Below are positions 61,137-64,000 of a stretch of DNA of 64,000 bases, piece after piece. Positions within the stretch are counted from its first letter, which is position 1, and every line of letters starts with the position of its first letter. Location of the stretch: positions 25,214 through 89,213 of the forward strand of contig CADBKF010000002.1 of the NCBI GenBank assembly GCA_902795195.1, read 5' to 3'. The DNA comes from Oscillospiraceae bacterium (GTDB lineage: Bacteria; Bacillota; Clostridia; Oscillospirales; Oscillospiraceae). The translations under genes and the position numbers were made by a program. The notes below the pieces were generated by a model. That model worked only from the letters and a program-made list of their open reading frames with translations. It was not told the origin of the DNA and made no database searches.

Positions 61137-62948
61137 ATGCCCGTGAAACAGCAGACGTCCTTTTCCAGGGTACTGGCCCTGGGCTTTGCGGCGCTGTTCA
61201 TCGTCATGATGGCGCTCGTGGCAGTGCTGATCCTGAATTTTCCACAGACCTATCTGGACGCTGAGCTGCAATTCCGCAGCGGCGTGTTTGAGTCGGGCTG
61301 GCACTATGCCGACGGCAGCGCGGTTCGCTTTGACCCCATCCAGCATGCGCTGGTCCTGCACGCCGACGAGCCCAGCGTCCGCCTGTACAAGACTGTGGAC
61401 ATGCCGCTCGAGCAGGGCGACACGATCTCGTTCTACACCAACGCCGAGGCGATCCGTTTTTCCCTGGACGGAGAGCAGCTTTCGACCTATTTGCGCAGCG
61501 ATCGCAAATATCCCATCGCCGGGATGAAATACCGCGCCCGGTGCCAGACGCCGGTGTGCGAGCCCGGGCGGCAGCTGGAGCTGGAGGTGGACTGCAGCAA
61601 TTCGGACGCGACGCTCTTGTGCTATCCATACTGCGGGCAGACGAGCGAGCTGATGCTCTATCTCTATTCCTGCGCCGAGTTTCCCATCGTTCTGGTCGTG
61701 TTTCTGATCTATACCGGGGTCATCTGCCTGTTTTTCTTCTTCGAGGCCATGACCAGGAAGCAGCTGGCGATGCCGTATCTGTACATCGTGATCATCGCGC
61801 TGTTCTCTGTGACGTATCTGATCACCAACTGCTCCATTGCGCTGCTGATGATCCATCGAACTGCGTTCCGATATTTCCTGTCCGCGCTGTCCTTTTTCCT
61901 GCTGCCGGTGCCGTATCTGATGTTCTTGGTCAGCCTGCCGTCACTCAGGGCCAGGCCGCTTGCGGTGCTGGCTGTGGCGGATCTGGTGTTGTGCGTGGCC
62001 GCACTGCTGCTGCATGCCTTTTCCGTCAGTACGCTCCATGCCCTGGCCCCTGTGTTTCTGGTCTTTGCGGCCGTGTGCTATCTCACGGCCTTCGCCCGGC
62101 TGCTGAAGTCCTTCCGGGAGCACGTTCAGTTTACCATCGGAACCGGGGTTCTGGCGGTCTACACTGTCATCAGCCTCGTTCTCGTTGTTTTCTTTGATCT
62201 GCAGGACCTCTCGGTGCTGATCGGCTCAGCCATGCTGCTGTTCTTTGTGTGTCTGCTCTGGCGCACGGTGGCCGTGACCCGTGAGAACTCCCGCCAGGCG
62301 CAGACCGCGGCGCAGCTGCTGGCCGAGAAGAAATTTGCCGAATCCAAGGCCCTGGTCTCGCAGATCAACTCCCACTTTTTCTACAACACGATGAACACGA
62401 TCCGGGCGCTGATCAGGCTCGACCCGGACAGCGCCTACCGCATCACCGGCAGCTTCTGCAAATTCCTGCGCTACCGGGCGCAGGCCGTGGGACTGAGCAC
62501 CCAGCTCACCCCCTTTGCCGAGGAGCTGCGCGCCACCGTGCAGCTGGCGGAGATCTGCAAGGCCCGCCACCCGGACCGCTTTGTCTTTGTCCAGCAGATC
62601 GAAACGACGGATTTTCTGATCCCGGTGCTGAGCGTGGAGCCGTTTGTGGAAAACGCGATCCAGCACGGCATCTTCGAGGGCGAGGGCGTCGGCAGCGTCA
62701 CGCTGCGTGCCGCGCGCGTGGCTGGCGGGTATCGCGTCGAGGTGGAGGATGACGGCTGCGGCTTCGACCCGACCATCCTGGAGACCACCGAATCGCTCGG
62801 CATCCGCAACGTGCTCGAGCGCCTGCAGCAGTATGACGGCTGCCGGGCGGAAATCAACAGCGCACCCGGCGAGGGGACGCGCGTCACCCTGTTTTACCCG
62901 GAGGACATCTCGCCGCACGAGGCGGAGGGACAGATTGCGTCCTTCTGA
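61137..62948 (+). CDS. Sensor histidine kinase (LytS-type, 7TM sensor)
   Basis: A 603-residue kinase. One helix (about 12-32), an outer domain (about 33-168, beta-rich, 7TMR-DISM-like), seven helices (about 172-375), then the kinase part. The phospho-acceptor is in LVSQINSHFFYNTMNTIRAL, a His_kinase (LytS/YehU) motif; the ATPase domain has LSVEPFVENAIQHGI, VEDDGCGFDP and GIRNVLERLQQYD. AAGGGAGG lies 4 nt before ATG 61137. The response regulator follows 34 nt later. Confidence 0.93.
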   Translation: MPVKQQTSFSRVLALGFAALFIVMMALVAVLILNFPQTYLDAELQFRSGVFESGWHYADGSAVRFDPIQHALVLHADEPSVRLYKTVDMPLEQGDTISFYTNAEAIRFSLDGEQLSTYLRSDRKYPIAGMKYRARCQTPVCEPGRQLELEVDCSNSDATLLCYPYCGQTSELMLYLYSCAEFPIVLVVFLIYTGVICLFFFFEAMTRKQLAMPYLYIVIIALFSVTYLITNCSIALLMIHRTAFRYFLSALSFFLLPVPYLMFLVSLPSLRARPLAVLAVADLVLCVAALLLHAFSVSTLHALAPVFLVFAAVCYLTAFARLLKSFREHVQFTIGTGVLAVYTVISLVLVVFFDLQDLSVLIGSAMLLFFVCLLWRTVAVTRENSRQAQTAAQLLAEKKFAESKALVSQINSHFFYNTMNTIRALIRLDPDSAYRITGSFCKFLRYRAQAVGLSTQLTPFAEELRATVQLAEICKARHPDRFVFVQQIETTDFLIPVLSVEPFVENAIQHGIFEGEGVGSVTLRAARVAGGYRVEVEDDGCGFDPTILETTESLGIRNVLERLQQYDGCRAEINSAPGEGTRVTLFYPEDISPHEAEGQIASF

Positions 62949-62982
62949 GTTCGCGCAGGAAGCGCCAAAAGAGGTATTCCCA

Positions 62983-63807
62983 ATGAAAATGATTCTCGTT
63001 GACGACAGCCTGGTGGAGCTCAAGCTCTTTGAGATTGAGTGCGACGGTCTGCCGAATTTTGAAATTGCCGGCATGTTCCAGGACCCGATGAGCGCCCTGG
63101 ACTTTGTCAAGACCCACCGGGATGTGGATTTTGCCCTGCTGGACATCGACATGCCGGTGATGAACGGCATTGAGCTGGCTGCCCAGCTGCGAAAGCTGCG
63201 GCGGGATATTATCATCATCTACGTCACGGCGCACACGGAGTTTGCAGCCGACGCCATTCGCAGCAAGGCGGATTTTGTCGTCTTCAAGCCCTTTGACCGC
63301 GAGGACGTGCTCGACGCGCTGCAGCGCGCGCAGCTCATGCAGGTGCGCCAGCGCAAGCGCTACTATGCCAACCTGTTTGACAGCTTCAACCTGATCGCGG
63401 ACGGCAAGACCGTGCACTTCCGCTCAGCCAAGGCCAGGGAGCTCATGGCGCTGCTGATCTGCTACCGGGGCAAGGCGGTGTCGATCTATGACATCGTCGA
63501 CCGGCTCTGGGACGGCGACGCTGAGGCCGACGTGCGCTCGGTGGGCTACCGCAAGGCGATCAAGAACCTGGCAGACACTCTGGCCGACTATGACGCCGAG
63601 CAGCTGCTGGATCGCAAACGCGGCTTCTGCCGCCTGCGCGCGGAGCTGATGGACTGCGACTACTACGCGTTCCTGCGCGGCGACAAGGAACAGATCCGTG
63701 CCTTCGACGGCGTATTTCTCCCCGAATACCCCTGGGCCGAGCCCTACATCTACCCCATGCTGGAGCGGAAGCGGGAGCTGGAAGGGAAGGCAGGGGGTAG
63801 TGATTAG
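62983..63807 (+). CDS. Response regulator with SARP-like output domain
   Basis: A 274-residue regulator. Receiver (1-120): VDDSL acidic pair, ALLDIDMPVMNG phospho-acceptor Asp54, YVTAHTEFAADAIRS and FVVFKPFD Lys. The output domain (about 135-274) has a winged helix (FNLIADGKTVHFRSAKAREL, GYRKAIKNLADTLADYDAEQ) and an acidic tail similar to SARP/BTAD-type regulators, not the LytTR domain usual with LytS-type kinases. The stop TAG starts a heptamer array (GATTAGGGATCAGG), which also encodes the last Asp. GAGG upstream. Confidence 0.9.
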   Translation: MKMILVDDSLVELKLFEIECDGLPNFEIAGMFQDPMSALDFVKTHRDVDFALLDIDMPVMNGIELAAQLRKLRRDIIIIYVTAHTEFAADAIRSKADFVVFKPFDREDVLDALQRAQLMQVRQRKRYYANLFDSFNLIADGKTVHFRSAKARELMALLICYRGKAVSIYDIVDRLWDGDAEADVRSVGYRKAIKNLADTLADYDAEQLLDRKRGFCRLRAELMDCDYYAFLRGDKEQIRAFDGVFLPEYPWAEPYIYPMLERKRELEGKAGGSD

Positions 63808-64000
63808 GGATCAGGGATCAGGGATCAGGGATCAGGGGTTAGGGGTCAGGGATCAGTGGACAGTTGACAGTGGAAAGTGGAGAGTGGAGAGAGTAGAATG
63901 AAGGGACAAGCCTTGCTTGTCCGGCAGCGAGAGGTTTGCAGGGCAGGAAAAGCGTAGCAGGAAGCTTCCGTGGTGTGGCAATCCGTTCTTCCAGGGATTT
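63803..64000 (+). repeat. Composite repeat block at the response regulator stop
   Basis: GATTAGGGATCAGG heptamers (TAG is the gene stop), GGGGTTA and GGGGTCA units, CAGTTGACAGTGGAAAGTGG, GGGACAAGCCTTGCTTGTCC, CGAGAGGTTTGCAGGGCAGG, GCGTAGCAGGAAGCTTCCGT, then GTGTGGCAATCCG. Runs to the window edge. Confidence 0.9.

Overview
The window reads as about 64 kb of chromosome from an anaerobic gut-type Firmicute. The class Clostridia, most likely an Oscillospirales/Ruminococcaceae relative, is an inference. The grounds are high-GC coding DNA with strong GGAGG ribosome sites and sigma-A promoters, SLH surface proteins, a class B sortase, an LCP protein, paired DegV proteins, ComEC, a zinc-type L32 protein, and permuted GH3, GH53 and GH78 glycan enzymes. 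There is no rRNA, phage, transposase or CRISPR array. One tRNA (Arg-CCG) is present.

Layout. 0-2.6 kb: tail of a kinase-like gene, a double-GNAT protein, an isoprenylcysteine-methyltransferase-like membrane protein and an alpha/beta hydrolase. 2.6-10.3 kb: a rhamnoside locus with GH78 alpha-L-rhamnosidase, GPH-type symporter, divergent AraC regulator and a domain-permuted GH3 glycosidase. Both operon promoters carry a similar 16-bp motif. 10.3-18.9 kb: a hydrolase remnant, a cyclophilin-like lipoprotein, an SLH-anchored endonuclease I, an SLH protein, and an MBOAT plus DHHW pair for export-linked O-acetylation. 19.4-31.2 kb: a beta-1,4-galactan locus with solute-binding lipoprotein, two permeases, an MsmX-like ATPase, an unrecognised 609-aa deacetylase-fold-like protein, a zinc ribbon, an intracellular GH53 and a secreted GH53 with a CBM61-like tail. 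31.4-35.3 kb: a GH13 amylase lipoprotein, an LCP protein and a sortase. 35.4-50.5 kb: housekeeping genes (fba, rluA-type synthase, yceD-rpmF, comEC-holA-rnmV, ABC-F, tRNA-Arg, nnrD, alr, XRE regulator, two degV). 50.9-64 kb: phosphodiester glycosidase, an asymmetric ABC exporter pair, a second ABC-F, an Ig/SLH surface protein, and a LytS-like histidine kinase with a response regulator.

The most unusual content is a dense family of short repeats in the intergenic DNA. Many are tandem heptamers (GGGGTCA, GGGATCA, AGTGGAA, AGGCAAT, GTGAGGA), interleaved with palindromic elements. They follow a fixed order, often start at a TAG that serves as the stop codon of the neighbouring gene, and fill the whole stop-to-stop gap of two convergent gene pairs. 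One palindromic element has entered a GH53 gene in frame. They resemble cyanobacterial STRR heptamers and Rickettsia palindromic elements in style, but no mobilising enzyme is visible here.

Functionally, the locus set fits a plant-glycan fermenter that takes up galacto-oligosaccharides and rhamnosides, maintains a modified cell surface, and may salvage extracellular DNA.
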